Made by a program: the position numbers and the translations under genes | Notes under the pieces: generated by a model | Databases searched by the model: none | Seen by the model: only the letters and a program-made list of their open reading frames with translations | Told to the model about the DNA's origin: nothing | In this document: positions 28,285 to 37,095 of the stretch, piece by piece | Numbering within the stretch: position 1 is the stretch's first letter | How the letters are laid out: each line of letters starts with the position of its first letter | NCBI GenBank assembly: GCA_905480425.1 | Contig: CAJQQG010000011.1 | Coordinates: 1-64,000 of the forward strand | Origin: an uncultured Flavobacteriaceae bacterium | GTDB taxonomy: Bacteria > Bacteroidota > Bacteroidia > Flavobacteriales > Flavobacteriaceae | DNA length: 64,000 nucleotides | Reading direction: 5' to 3'

Positions 28285-29744
28285 AATTTCTCATTAAACT
28301 TCCCGAAAAATTTTCTTTTAGGACTCGCCTTTTTGCAGTGATGATCATCATGCTTTTTGTTGCTGGCATACTTATTTTAGGAACCACTTCCATCCAGTAT
28401 GAATCACAAAGAGAAAACTATCATTTAGGAAGGTTGGATAGAAAAGAGGCTCAAATACAACGACATATAAATCACTTAGTCACTAAGAATGATTTATATG
28501 AAAAACATGATAGTGTATGGCAAAAATTCAATTCTGAATTTGAACAAATAAATAGAATTCATAATATTAGGTATTCATTATTTTCATTAGATGGAACTCC
28601 CCTTTTTGTTTACCACTCTCCCCTTGAAGTTATTGCTAATAATTATTTATTGGATTCTTTACTCTTACAACGAATTTTAAAAAGTGAAACAGGTAATTAT
28701 TTAGAGAGATATAATTTAGATATTGATAAATTTCATGCTTCTTATAGTGTTTTAAATGATGAATTTGGGAAGTCATATGGGATATTATTTTTTCCTTATT
28801 TTGAAGACACTTCCTTTTCTGAAAATGAATTAAACTCCTTTTTACAAAATTTATATCAGATTTATATATTTCTTCTTTTTGCAGTAATTTTTATAGCGTA
28901 TTTTTTGTCTAAATATGTTACTAGATCTCTAGAAATTATTCGTGTTAGAATGGCAGAAACAGGTTTAGACAAAAAAAATGAAAAAATATATTTAAAAAAT
29001 GCAACTAGAGAAATTGATAGTTTAGTAAATTCTTACAATACAATGATTGATGAATTATCCGAAAATGCAGCAAAATTAGTAAAAACCCAAAGAGAAGAAG
29101 CATGGCAAGAAATGGCCAAACAAGTTGCCCATGAAATAAAAAATCCTTTGACTCCAATGCGATTAACTATCCAGAGTTTTCAGCACAAATACGATTCAAA
29201 TGATCCTGATAATGATGAAAGGATATCTAATTTCTCAGATCTATTAATTCAACAAATAGATACAATGAGTGATGTGGCTGAGGCTTTTTCGAATTTTGCT
29301 TCCCTCCCAAAGCTTAATTTGAAAGAATGTGATATGGTAGATGTTACTTCAAAGGCAATAAAAATCTTTCAACAGGAACACATTATTTTCTCTTCAAATC
29401 ATGCTCAAATTTTCCATAAACTTGATAAAGCTCAATGGATTAGAGTAATTACAAATTTGATTCAAAATTCACTTCAATCCATTTCTAAGAATAAAACCCC
29501 TCAAATAGGAATTCAACTAATTAAAGAGCCGGGAGAAATACTTCTTATTATATCTGATAATGGAAAAGGAATTTCTCCGAGTTTAACAGGTAAGATTTTT
29601 GAGCCAAAATTTACAACAAAAAACTCTGGGATGGGATTGGGACTTGGAATTGTAAAGAATATTATAGAATCGCATAATGGTACTATTTCATTTGTTTCCA
29701 AACAAGAAAAGGGCACTACATTTACCATTAGATTACCGCAATAA
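28281..29744 (+). CDS. Membrane sensor histidine kinase (HAMP, HisKA, HATPase)
   Basis: 487 residues: TM1 about 17-36, a periplasmic sensor of about 150 residues, TM2 about 191-210, a HAMP linker, and the phosphoacceptor H284 in QVAHEIKNPLTPM. The ATPase domain has N-box NLIQNSLQSI, DNGKGIS and GMGLGLGIVKNII. The HEIKNPLTPMRL form is that of NtrY-like kinases. No response regulator lies beside it, so it is an orphan here. Its start overlaps the hemJ stop (ATGA), suggesting joint expression. The signal is unknown. Confidence 0.9.
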   Translation: MKFLIKLPEKFSFRTRLFAVMIIMLFVAGILILGTTSIQYESQRENYHLGRLDRKEAQIQRHINHLVTKNDLYEKHDSVWQKFNSEFEQINRIHNIRYSLFSLDGTPLFVYHSPLEVIANNYLLDSLLLQRILKSETGNYLERYNLDIDKFHASYSVLNDEFGKSYGILFFPYFEDTSFSENELNSFLQNLYQIYIFLLFAVIFIAYFLSKYVTRSLEIIRVRMAETGLDKKNEKIYLKNATREIDSLVNSYNTMIDELSENAAKLVKTQREEAWQEMAKQVAHEIKNPLTPMRLTIQSFQHKYDSNDPDNDERISNFSDLLIQQIDTMSDVAEAFSNFASLPKLNLKECDMVDVTSKAIKIFQQEHIIFSSNHAQIFHKLDKAQWIRVITNLIQNSLQSISKNKTPQIGIQLIKEPGEILLIISDNGKGISPSLTGKIFEPKFTTKNSGMGLGLGIVKNIIESHNGTISFVSKQEKGTTFTIRLPQ

Positions 29745-29746
29745 TT

Positions 29747-30496
29747 TTAAATATTATTTTGTAATCGATTTACTTCATCAACAATTTTTTTTTCAATTAT
29801 ATTAATTAGTGCTTCATGAGATCCTTCAATAATTTCCATAGGTTTATGAACAGTAACTCTTAGACTTACCCCAAGGGGCATTGGAAAATAATTATTAAAT
29901 GCAAATTTCCATGAATTTCCTATGCTCAAAGGAACGATTACCGCGTCTGGCATGTTTTTCATTAAAATTAAAAGACCTGACTTGTGAAACGGCTTGACAA
30001 CACCATCGCGACTTCTTGTTCCTTCTGGAAATATTACAGCAGAATGTTTTTTTCGAGCTAAGTCTTTACCGAAAATTTCAATGTCTTTAAGTGCTTTCTT
30101 TTGATTTTTTCTGTCAATAAGAACAGAGCCACCATGACGTAAATTAAATGAAATGCTAGGGATCCCTTTCCCCAATTCTTTTTTACTTACAAATTTAGCG
30201 TTATGATTTCTAAAGTGCCAGATTATTGGTGGCACATCATAAGTACTTTGGTGATTAGCTACAAAGATTATAGAACGATCTTTAGGAAGAATAAATGGGT
30301 TTTGAAAGCTTATTTTAGAACCAACAATTAATAAACACTTAAGCAAGAAAAAATTTAAAACATCTACTGCAGCTTTCTGAGCTTTCTTCCCAATAATATA
30401 AAAACCTATCCATTGAATTACATGGAAAAAGCTTAATAAAAAACCAAAACAAACGTAGTAAAGGACACTTACGGAGAAATTTAAAAGTGCTTTCAC
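29747..30496 (-). CDS. plsC: 1-acyl-sn-glycerol-3-phosphate acyltransferase
   Basis: Acylates lysophosphatidate to phosphatidate in membrane lipid synthesis. 249 residues with an N-terminal membrane helix, the catalytic H82-x4-D87 (NHQSTYD) and the FPEGTRSRDG substrate-binding block. It could act on other lyso-lipids, as Bacteroidetes carry several PlsC paralogues. It is 32 bases after the bacilliredoxin gene on the same strand and ends 2 bases from the convergent kinase gene. Confidence 0.92.
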   Translation of the reverse strand: MKALLNFSVSVLYYVCFGFLLSFFHVIQWIGFYIIGKKAQKAAVDVLNFFLLKCLLIVGSKISFQNPFILPKDRSIIFVANHQSTYDVPPIIWHFRNHNAKFVSKKELGKGIPSISFNLRHGGSVLIDRKNQKKALKDIEIFGKDLARKKHSAVIFPEGTRSRDGVVKPFHKSGLLILMKNMPDAVIVPLSIGNSWKFAFNNYFPMPLGVSLRVTVHKPMEIIEGSHEALINIIEKKIVDEVNRLQNNI

Positions 30497-30528
30497 GACC
30501 TAATCAATCCTTTAAAGATCAAAGTAGT

Positions 30529-30939
30529 TTAACAATGATCGTTAAATGCTGCTTTTAAGTTTTCCGATATCAATTCTGCAGGGCGACCTTCAATATGATG
30601 ACGCTCAACCATATGAACCAGTATCCCATCTTTAAATAACGCAATACTAGGAGAGGATGGAGGAAAGGGAACCATCAAATCACGAGCAGTGTTGGTAGCT
30701 TCAGTATCTACTCCTGCAAATACAGTCACTAAATGATCAGGTGTTTTCTCATTTTGTAATGAGTGGTTTACTCCTGGGCGAGCATTTGCAGCCGCACAAC
30801 CACAAACAGAATTTACGACAACTAATGTTGTTCCTTTTTGGTCGATAGCAATTGCAACATCTTCTGAGGTGTGTAATTCTCCAAAACCAATGTTTGTTAA
30901 CTCTTCCCGCATGGGTTTTACTAATTCCGCTGGATACAT
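30529..30939 (-). CDS. BrxA/BrxB-family bacilliredoxin (YphP/YqiW)
   Basis: Thiol-disulfide protein of the DUF1094 family; in Bacillus these remove bacillithiol from mixed disulfides. The family's CGC motif is at C46-G-C48 (NSVCGCAAANARPG). I start it at the ATG giving MYPAELVKPMREEL, the usual family N-terminus. A longer reading from a TTG at 30954 would place the start inside the promoter -7 element. 136 residues. Whether this organism makes bacillithiol cannot be told from the window. Confidence 0.92.
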   Translation of the reverse strand: MYPAELVKPMREELTNIGFGELHTSEDVAIAIDQKGTTLVVVNSVCGCAAANARPGVNHSLQNEKTPDHLVTVFAGVDTEATNTARDLMVPFPPSSPSIALFKDGILVHMVERHHIEGRPAELISENLKAAFNDHC

Positions 30940-30951
30940 ATGTTTTTTTTT

Positions 30952-30959
30952 CAAAGATA
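30952..30959 (-). promoter_or_regulatory. -7 element of the bacilliredoxin-plsC promoter
   Basis: Minus-strand TATCTTTG matches TAnnTTTG 12 bases ahead of the chosen ATG, leaving a very short leader. It overlaps the alternative TTG start, which argues against that start. Confidence 0.45.
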
Positions 30960-31037
30960 TAAAAGTAATGCTATATGATAAGGTTTTGTTGAGCCGATTT
31001 TATTTGTCAAATTTGCAATTAATTAGAAATATAAAAT

Positions 31038-31760
31038 ATGATTAAGTGGATTGCAGCGTTTATAGGTTATTATTTGTTTCGCTTTCCGGGAGGGATTTTC
31101 GGATATTTTGTAGGAGGTTTATTTGATCAATTTCTTAATGGAAAGCGAATTAGTTTTAATTCACAGCCTCAAAATATTCAGCCAGCACTTTTTCAAATCA
31201 ATTTAATTTCCTTGGCAGCAATTGTTATTAAGGCAGATGGACAGGTTAAAGCGGCTGAATTACAATTTGTTCGTACCTTTTTCATTTCAAATTATGGGCC
31301 AGATAAAGCATCTTCAATTTTTGAAATTTTTAATGAGCAAATAAAAAAAGAGACAATCAGTATTTATGAATTGTCTGAAGTTTTCAGAAAGAAAGCTCCA
31401 TATGAAACCCAATTACAAATACTGCATTTTCTTTTTGGAGTTGCAAATGCTGATGGGAGCATTTCTAAATCTGAACTTCAGAAAATAAATCAAATTGCAG
31501 CAGCAATTGGAATACGGTCTAATGACTTGGAGAGTATAAAGGCTATGTTTATTAAAGCTACAGGCAACGCTTTTAGAATTTTAGAAATATCTCCTTCTGC
31601 CACTGATTCAGAAGTTAAAAAAGCTTACAGATCAATGGCAAAAAAATATCATCCAGATAAGCTCCAGTCAAAAGACCCTGCTATGATTAAAGGAGCTCAA
31701 GAGAAGTTTCAAGAGGTACAAAGAGCCTACGAAGCAATTCAAAAAGAACGAAAATTATGA
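31038..31760 (+). CDS. DjlA-like protein: membrane helix, TerB domain, C-terminal J domain
   Basis: 240 residues. Residues 1-30 are a Gly-rich hydrophobic anchor. Residues about 50-170 form an all-helical TerB-like domain with the paired acidic motifs IKADGQV and ANADGSI. Residues about 177-240 are a DnaJ domain with the HPD triad H205-P-D207. The layout equals that of DjlA co-chaperones, which stimulate DnaK at the inner membrane. Overlaps the next gene by 4 bases (ATGA). Confidence 0.88.
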   Translation: MIKWIAAFIGYYLFRFPGGIFGYFVGGLFDQFLNGKRISFNSQPQNIQPALFQINLISLAAIVIKADGQVKAAELQFVRTFFISNYGPDKASSIFEIFNEQIKKETISIYELSEVFRKKAPYETQLQILHFLFGVANADGSISKSELQKINQIAAAIGIRSNDLESIKAMFIKATGNAFRILEISPSATDSEVKKAYRSMAKKYHPDKLQSKDPAMIKGAQEKFQEVQRAYEAIQKERKL

Positions 31761-32335
31761 TGGAGACACTATGGTTTTATTCCAACTTGGGTTTTTGGCA
31801 TGTAATAGATTGGAATGGACTTGATCATTTCTATTTTATAGTTACGTTAGTGTTACCTTTTAGCATTAAGGAGAGCGGTAAATTACTTTGGTGGGTTACT
31901 CTTTTTACAATTGGTCACACCCTTTCACTTATTGGAAATTTTTATACAGAATTTTCCTTTTCCAGCTATTGGATAGAGATTTTGATTCCGATTACCATTG
32001 CTTTAAGTGCTGTTGCTGTTTTCTTTTTAAAAAGTGAAAAAAGTGTTTATAGAAGCAAGAAGATTTTTCCGCTAATGACCATTTTTTTTGGGATTATTCA
32101 TGGGTTAGGTTTTGGACGATATTTTAAGATGCTAATTTTTGATGATGCTGTCACAATTTCTTTGTTTTCATTTGCTTTAGGTATTGAATTGGCTCAAGTA
32201 ACCATAGTTGTTTTTGTTCTTTTCACGAGTTGGCTTGTATTAAAAATTTTTAAAAATTCTAAAAGAAGTTGGGAATTTTTCGTGTCCGGCTTAATTTTGC
32301 TAGCTTCATTTAAAATGATTTTAGAAAGAATTTAA
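31757..32335 (+). CDS. HupE/UreJ-like membrane protein
   Basis: 192 residues, about six hydrophobic segments. Family-like signatures are NGLDHFYFIVTLVLPF, FTIGHTLSLI and GIIHGLGFGRYF, with histidines in membrane segments as in HupE/UreJ nickel or cobalt permeases. This is the small Bacteroidetes branch; no urease or hydrogenase genes are near, so a metal-transport role is unproven. Coupled by a 4-base overlap to the TerB/DnaJ gene. Confidence 0.78.
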   Translation: MMETLWFYSNLGFWHVIDWNGLDHFYFIVTLVLPFSIKESGKLLWWVTLFTIGHTLSLIGNFYTEFSFSSYWIEILIPITIALSAVAVFFLKSEKSVYRSKKIFPLMTIFFGIIHGLGFGRYFKMLIFDDAVTISLFSFALGIELAQVTIVVFVLFTSWLVLKIFKNSKRSWEFFVSGLILLASFKMILERI

Positions 32336-32370
32336 AACATAATACTGCCTAAATTGATATCTTCGTTATA

Positions 32371-32799
32371 ATGGTGAAAGAAAAGCAAGAGAAGTATGAT
32401 AAAGCCTATCTTAAAATGGCATCTACTTGGGGACAGTTGTCTTATTGTGAACGAAAAAAAGTAGGGGCACTTATAGTAAAAGACCGAATGATTATTTCAG
32501 ATGGTTTTAATGGAACTCCCTCAGGCTATAAAAATGTATGCGAAGATGAAGAACATTATACCAAATGGTATGTCCTTCATGCTGAGGCAAATGCAATTTT
32601 AAAAGTAGCAGCCTCAACTCAATCTTGTATGGGTGCAACTTTATATATTACGCTTTCTCCTTGTAGAGATTGTAGTAAATTAATTCATCAAGCTGGCATA
32701 GTTCGCGTTGTATATGCCAAAACATATAAAGATGTAACAGGCTTAGAGTTTTTGAAAAAAGCAGGTGTTGAACTAAAATACGTTTCTTTAGAAAACTAA
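32371..32799 (+). CDS. comEB: dCMP deaminase family protein (ComEB-like)
   Basis: Zinc-dependent cytidine/deoxycytidylate deaminase fold, 142 residues, converting dCMP to dUMP for dTTP synthesis. Zinc and catalytic residues are visible: H70-A-E72 (LHAEANAIL) and C98-x2-C101 (SPCRDCSK). FNGTPSGYKNVCED is typical of the dCMP subgroup. 5 bases ahead of the protease gene. A TATCTTCG box 6 bases before the ATG is a near match to the -7 consensus. Confidence 0.92.
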   Translation: MVKEKQEKYDKAYLKMASTWGQLSYCERKKVGALIVKDRMIISDGFNGTPSGYKNVCEDEEHYTKWYVLHAEANAILKVAASTQSCMGATLYITLSPCRDCSKLIHQAGIVRVVYAKTYKDVTGLEFLKKAGVELKYVSLEN

Positions 32800-32804
32800 A
32801 ACCA

Positions 32805-34394
32805 TTGAAAACAAATACTTTTTTCTTGATTTTAATTGTGTTTCTTTCATTGGCTATTGGTCATTTGATTGGGTCAAATAACTTATTAAATGATGACAAG
32901 CCAGCACCAGTCTATGAAAGTGTTCAAAAACTAAATCAATTACTTATTTATTTGTCAAACGACTATGTTGATAAAATAAATACAGACAGTATCGTTGGAG
33001 TAGTAATTGAAGAAATAGTAAATGAATTAGACCCACACTCTGTATATATTCCTGTTGTTCAAAAACAAGCTCTTTCAGAAAGTATGCAAGGAAATTTTAT
33101 GGGAATTGGCGTTAGTTTTTTTATAGTCCAAGACAGTATTGCAGTGGTAAGAGTCTTAGAAGGTGGGCCTAGTGAAAAAGCAGGATTAAAATCAGGAGAT
33201 CGGATTTTAACGGTAGATCAAGATACTCTTTACCAAAAACAACTTACTAGCGAGGCTGTAGTTTCAAAATTAAAAGGGAGCTCTGTAAACCCTATTAAAC
33301 TAAAAGTATATAGAAAGAGAACAGACTCTATTTATTCTTTTAAATTTAAACGCGGACCTGTTCCCTTGCCAAGTGTATCGTCTTCTTATATGATAAATGA
33401 AACGATTGGATACATTAAAATAAATCGCTTTTCACAAACTACTTTTCCTGAATTTAGAAAGGCCTTGGAAAAATTGATTGCTCAAGAGATGGAAGATTTA
33501 GTTCTTGATTTGAGAGGTAACCCTGGAGGGTATTTATTGCCTGCTAAACAAATTGTAGACGATTTTTTAGCCGCTAATAAGCCGATTGTTATTGTGGAAG
33601 GAAATAATGGGTTTAGGGAACGAACTGTTGCTTCTTCTTCAGGCTTGTATGAAAATGGAGGCTTGTATGTGCTAGTTGATGAAAATTCTGCTTCATCAAG
33701 TGAGATTATTGCTGGAGCTATTCAAGATAATGACCGCGGATTTATTGTAGGGAGACGAACATTTGGGAAAGGACTTGTTCAGCAACAAATGCCACTTGGC
33801 GGAGGTGATCAAATTCGCTTAACAACAGCTCGATATTATACTCCAACGGGAAGATCTATTCAGCGTCCTTATGACAGTACCTCCAGATCTGATTATTATG
33901 GTGAGGTACAACAACGTTTTGAAACAGGCGAAATGGATGATGAATCGAATGTTCCAAAAAATGATAGTTTAGCATTTACTACTTCAAAAGGAAGAACAGT
34001 TTACGGTGGGGGAGGAATAACCCCTGATTTTTATATTTCTAATGGAGAAACGCCTGATGAGTTATTGAATAATTATTTTATTCGCTCTAATTTATTGAAT
34101 CGGTTTGTGTTTTTGGAAATGGATGCCCAACCTAAAAAATATATCTTTAATAATGCCGCTAGGTTTTATAATGAACCACTTCCTTTTAGGGAAGAACTAA
34201 TAAAAGCTTTCAAAGACTATTGTATAGAAAACAGCTATCCTATTACTATAACTAAAAACAATGAAGGAGTCCTAATTAATGCAATAAAAGCATATATAGC
34301 TATTCAATTATTTGGAGAAAATCTTTACAATAGAATTGTAAATGAAAAAGACCCTTTTATTCAAAAAACTCTGACTGAAATTAAAACTCCTTAA
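32805..34394 (+). CDS. S41-family C-terminal processing peptidase
   Basis: Periplasmic serine protease of the Ctp/Prc type, 529 residues. N-terminal hydrophobic anchor 5-22; PDZ domain about 95-175 with the GIGVSF and GGPSEKAGLKSGD blocks; catalytic domain about 190-345 with DLRGNPGG, the serine motif SASSSE (295-300) and K322 in TFGKGLVQ. A C-terminal region of about 150 residues follows. The start is TTG 5 bases after comEB, chosen because the hydrophobic N-terminus follows at once. Ends in a 4-base overlap with the convergent small gene. Confidence 0.92.
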   Translation: MKTNTFFLILIVFLSLAIGHLIGSNNLLNDDKPAPVYESVQKLNQLLIYLSNDYVDKINTDSIVGVVIEEIVNELDPHSVYIPVVQKQALSESMQGNFMGIGVSFFIVQDSIAVVRVLEGGPSEKAGLKSGDRILTVDQDTLYQKQLTSEAVVSKLKGSSVNPIKLKVYRKRTDSIYSFKFKRGPVPLPSVSSSYMINETIGYIKINRFSQTTFPEFRKALEKLIAQEMEDLVLDLRGNPGGYLLPAKQIVDDFLAANKPIVIVEGNNGFRERTVASSSGLYENGGLYVLVDENSASSSEIIAGAIQDNDRGFIVGRRTFGKGLVQQQMPLGGGDQIRLTTARYYTPTGRSIQRPYDSTSRSDYYGEVQQRFETGEMDDESNVPKNDSLAFTTSKGRTVYGGGGITPDFYISNGETPDELLNNYFIRSNLLNRFVFLEMDAQPKKYIFNNAARFYNEPLPFREELIKAFKDYCIENSYPITITKNNEGVLINAIKAYIAIQLFGENLYNRIVNEKDPFIQKTLTEIKTP

Positions 34395-34591
34395 GAATTT
34401 TTTAGTTTTTGAGCAACTCTTTTTGAAAGTATCAAAATCAGGAGTAATAAAAAAGCGCTAGCAGAGGATATCACTCCAATTACAGCCACACTACTTTTTC
34501 CCGTTATTGGATCGCTCCAATCTATTTGAGTAAGATTAAAAATACAAGAGGCAATGGCTAGTGCCATAAAAAGAGTAAGTATAATTTTCAT
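34391..34591 (-). CDS. Small two-helix membrane protein, unknown function
   Basis: 66 residues: an N-terminal hydrophobic segment (3-17, ending ASC, possibly a lipobox-like or membrane segment), a short polar stretch (TQIDWSDPITGKSS), a second helix about 35-58, and a basic tail. I do not recognise a named family. It is judged real because it is compact with an ATG start, lies 17 bases after marC on the same strand, and has membrane-protein composition rather than that of a shadow ORF. Confidence 0.6.
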   Translation of the reverse strand: MKIILTLFMALAIASCIFNLTQIDWSDPITGKSSVAVIGVISSASAFLLLLILILSKRVAQKLKNS

Positions 34592-34608
34592 AAGGCAAAT
34601 ATAATGGT

Positions 34609-35178
34609 TTACAGAAGTTGACCAATATTGGAAGTGAATAATTTAACAGCGATGGCTAATAAAATAATTCCAAAAACCTTTTGAATAATATTGATTCCAG
34701 ATTTCCCCAACCACCCTTCAATTATTTTAGAGGATCTTAAAATGATATAAACGAAAAATATATTTATTATAATCGCGATGATAATATTACTCACTTCAAA
34801 TTCTGCACGTAATGAAAGCAATGATGTCATAGTTCCCGCTCCAGCGATCATAGGAAAAGCAATAGGAACAATTGAGGCGGTTTTAGGAGCTTCATTTTTA
34901 AAAATAGTAATTCCTAAAATCATTTCTAAGGCTAAGAACAGAATTATTAAAGCGCCCGCTACAGCAAAAGAATTTATGTCTACCCCAATAATTTTTAGTA
35001 TTTCATCTCCTAAAAACAAAAAACTAATCATAATTATTGCTGCTATAATTGAAGCTTTTTCAGATTCAATATGGCCAACTTTTTCACGCAGTGAGATGAT
35101 GATGGGAATGCTCCCAACAATATTAATGACCGCCAAGAGAACAATGCTGGCGGTGAAGATTTCCTTAAAATCAATCAT
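34609..35178 (-). CDS. MarC-family integral membrane protein
   Basis: 189 residues with six hydrophobic segments. It carries the family's INIVGSIPIIISL start, FLALEMILGI and PIAFPMIAGAGTMTSLL. The MarC family's function is unresolved; the old link to multiple antibiotic resistance was withdrawn. Promoted from the gap shared with the divergent DUF3109 gene. Confidence 0.88.
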   Translation of the reverse strand: MIDFKEIFTASIVLLAVINIVGSIPIIISLREKVGHIESEKASIIAAIIMISFLFLGDEILKIIGVDINSFAVAGALIILFLALEMILGITIFKNEAPKTASIVPIAFPMIAGAGTMTSLLSLRAEFEVSNIIIAIIINIFFVYIILRSSKIIEGWLGKSGINIIQKVFGIILLAIAVKLFTSNIGQLL

Positions 35179-35194
35179 TGAAGATTTTTTTTTG

Positions 35195-35223
35195 CAAATG
35201 TACTTTCATTATTATAAATGTAC
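35195..35223. promoter_or_regulatory. marC -7 element and AAATGTAC direct repeat
   Basis: On the minus strand 35195-35202 reads TACATTTG, a TAnnTTTG match 17 bases ahead of marC. The sequence AAATGTAC occurs at 35196-35203 and again at 35216-35223, exactly 20 bp apart, the second copy extending into the palindrome ATGTACAT. This could be an operator for the divergent pair. Confidence 0.35.
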
Positions 35224-35259
35224 ATTTTAAAATGGTTATTTTTATTGAAAATAATACAC

Positions 35260-35826
35260 ATGGTTGCTATAGAAAACACATTAATTTCTGATGACTTAAT
35301 TAAAGAAGATTTTGTTTGCAATATTTCGAAATGTAAAGGCCAATGTTGTGTTTCAGGTGAGGCTGGTGCCCCACTAGAAAATGAGGAGGTTACATTCTTA
35401 CAGCAAAATTATTCCAAAATAAAACCCTTTTTAAACGAAAAAGGGATCGCATCTATCGAAGCTCAAGGAGTATTTGTAAAAGGAATTGATGGGGATTATG
35501 AAACTCCACTAGTAAAAGGGAAAGAATGTGCTTATACTGTTTTTTCTGAAACGGGAGTCGCTTCTTGTGGCATTGAAAAAGCAAACAAAGAAGGAGTAAT
35601 TGATTTTCAAAAACCAATTTCATGTCATCTATATCCTGTCAGAATTCAAAAGTATGATGATATGACGGCTGTAAATTACCATAGCTGGTCTATTTGTTCT
35701 GACGCATGTGATTTAGGAAAATCACTTAAAATTCCAGTATATCAATTTGTTAAAACTGCCCTTGTAAGAAAATTTGGAAAAGTATGGTATACTGCTTTAG
35801 AAAAATATGCAAAAAAGGCGTCTTAG
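35260..35826 (+). CDS. DUF3109 family cysteine-rich protein
   Basis: 188 residues from the ATG giving MVAIENTLISDDLI; an upstream ATG at 35218 adds 14 unconserved residues and lies inside the repeat. Cysteines C20, C25, C29, C30 (FVCNISKCKGQCC), then CAYTVF, CGIEKA, SCHLYPV and SICSDAC resemble the YkgJ/UPF0153 metal- or Fe-S-binding pattern. Function unknown; the family is widespread in Bacteroidetes. Confidence 0.85.
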   Translation: MVAIENTLISDDLIKEDFVCNISKCKGQCCVSGEAGAPLENEEVTFLQQNYSKIKPFLNEKGIASIEAQGVFVKGIDGDYETPLVKGKECAYTVFSETGVASCGIEKANKEGVIDFQKPISCHLYPVRIQKYDDMTAVNYHSWSICSDACDLGKSLKIPVYQFVKTALVRKFGKVWYTALEKYAKKAS

Positions 35827-35936
35827 TTCAGTTCTAATGTTCACGCGGTCTAACAAAAATATATTATTGTAACACTCTAATTATCAGACTATTTTAATAT
35901 TATTTTTTTTCTCAAAAAGTTCGAAAAAAGCTCAGA

Positions 35937-35969
35937 TTGTTAAAAACTAACCCTCATTGTGGAAAAGTT
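35937..35969 (+). promoter_or_regulatory. 20-bp-spaced direct repeat upstream of nrdBA
   Basis: ATTGTTAAAAACT at 35937 and ATTGTGGAAAAGT at 35957 match at 10 of 13 positions, two helical turns apart. The second holds TGTGGAAAA, one change from a DnaA box on the opposite strand (TTTTCCACA against TTATCCACA). Both lie in the 222-base gap ahead of nrdB and are candidates for an NrdR or DnaA site. Confidence 0.35.
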
Positions 35970-36048
35970 GCTCTTTCAATTTCCGATTCATTTTAGAATC
36001 TTTGTTAAACAACAACCAACCAATTTTAAATCATAAATAAAAATCAAA

Positions 36049-37026
36049 ATGGCAGCAGTAGAACCTATCCTCCAAGAAAACGAAAATCGTTTCGTTATTT
36101 TCCCAATCCAACACCATGATATATGGGAATGGTATAAAAAGATGGAGGCTAGTTTTTGGACAGCCGAAGAAATTGATTTACATCAAGATTTGACGGATTG
36201 GAATACAAAATTAACTAATGATGAACAATATTTCATCAAGCATATTCTAGCTTTTTTTGCTGCATCGGATGGTATTGTAAATGAAAATCTTGCTGAGAAT
36301 TTTGTTAATGAAGTACAGTACTCTGAAGCTAAATTTTTCTATGGTTTTCAGATTATGATGGAAAATATCCATTCAGAAACGTATTCTTTATTAATCGATA
36401 CGTATGTGAAAGACGATGCTGAAAAAGACAATCTTTTCAAGGCTATTGAAGTTTTTCCAGCTATTAAGAAAAAAGCAGATTGGGCATTACAGTGGATTGA
36501 TTCAGATTCTTTTGCCGAACGTTTAATTGCTTTTGCAGCTGTTGAAGGAATTTTCTTCTCAGGAGCATTCTGTTCTATTTATTGGTTAAAGAAAAGAGGA
36601 TTAATGCCAGGTCTTACATTTTCAAATGAGTTAATATCTAGAGATGAAGGAGTGCATTGTGATTTTGCAGTTCACTTACACAATCATCACTTGGTAAATA
36701 AAGTACCTCCAGCTCGAATTAAAGAAATTCTTCTTGACGCATTAACAATTGAGCGCGAGTTTATCACAGAATCTTTACCAATCAGTTTGATTGGTATGAA
36801 TGCTAAGTTGATGACCCAATATTTAGAATTTGTAACCGATCGCCTTCTTACAGAACTAAACTTGGAGAAAGAGTTTAACGTAACCAATCCATTTGACTTT
36901 ATGGATATGATATCCTTACAAGGAAAAACAAATTTCTTTGAGAAGCGAGTAGGTGAATACCAAAAAGCGGGTGTTCTAAATGCAGAAGATCAAGAGACAA
37001 AAATCAGCTTTGACGCAGATTTTTGA
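36049..37026 (+). CDS. nrdB: Ribonucleotide reductase class Ia, small (R2) subunit
   Basis: Carries the metal-radical centre that starts ribonucleotide reduction. 325 residues. E105, H108 and the radical tyrosine Y112 are in [12 protein letters not shown], and the second ligand set is in [12 protein letters not shown] and [10 protein letters not shown]. Large stretches are close to eukaryotic R2 ([35 protein letters not shown]). Keeping the Tyr indicates a tyrosyl-radical enzyme, not a Tyr-less subclass. Lies 69 bases ahead of nrdA; a leader of over 40 bases carries TTAGAATCTTTG, also found before rimP. Confidence 0.97.
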   Translation: MAAVEPILQENENRFVIFPIQHHDIWEWYKKMEASFWTAEEIDLHQDLTDWNTKLTNDEQYFIKHILAFFAASDGIVNENLAENFVNEVQYSEAKFFYGFQIMMENIHSETYSLLIDTYVKDDAEKDNLFKAIEVFPAIKKKADWALQWIDSDSFAERLIAFAAVEGIFFSGAFCSIYWLKKRGLMPGLTFSNELISRDEGVHCDFAVHLHNHHLVNKVPPARIKEILLDALTIEREFITESLPISLIGMNAKLMTQYLEFVTDRLLTELNLEKEFNVTNPFDFMDMISLQGKTNFFEKRVGEYQKAGVLNAEDQETKISFDADF

Positions 37027-37095
37027 TCTAAAGACACCCTAACTAATTTTTTTCTGTTTTTCAGAAAAAATCAATAATTTTTAAATATCACCCCT

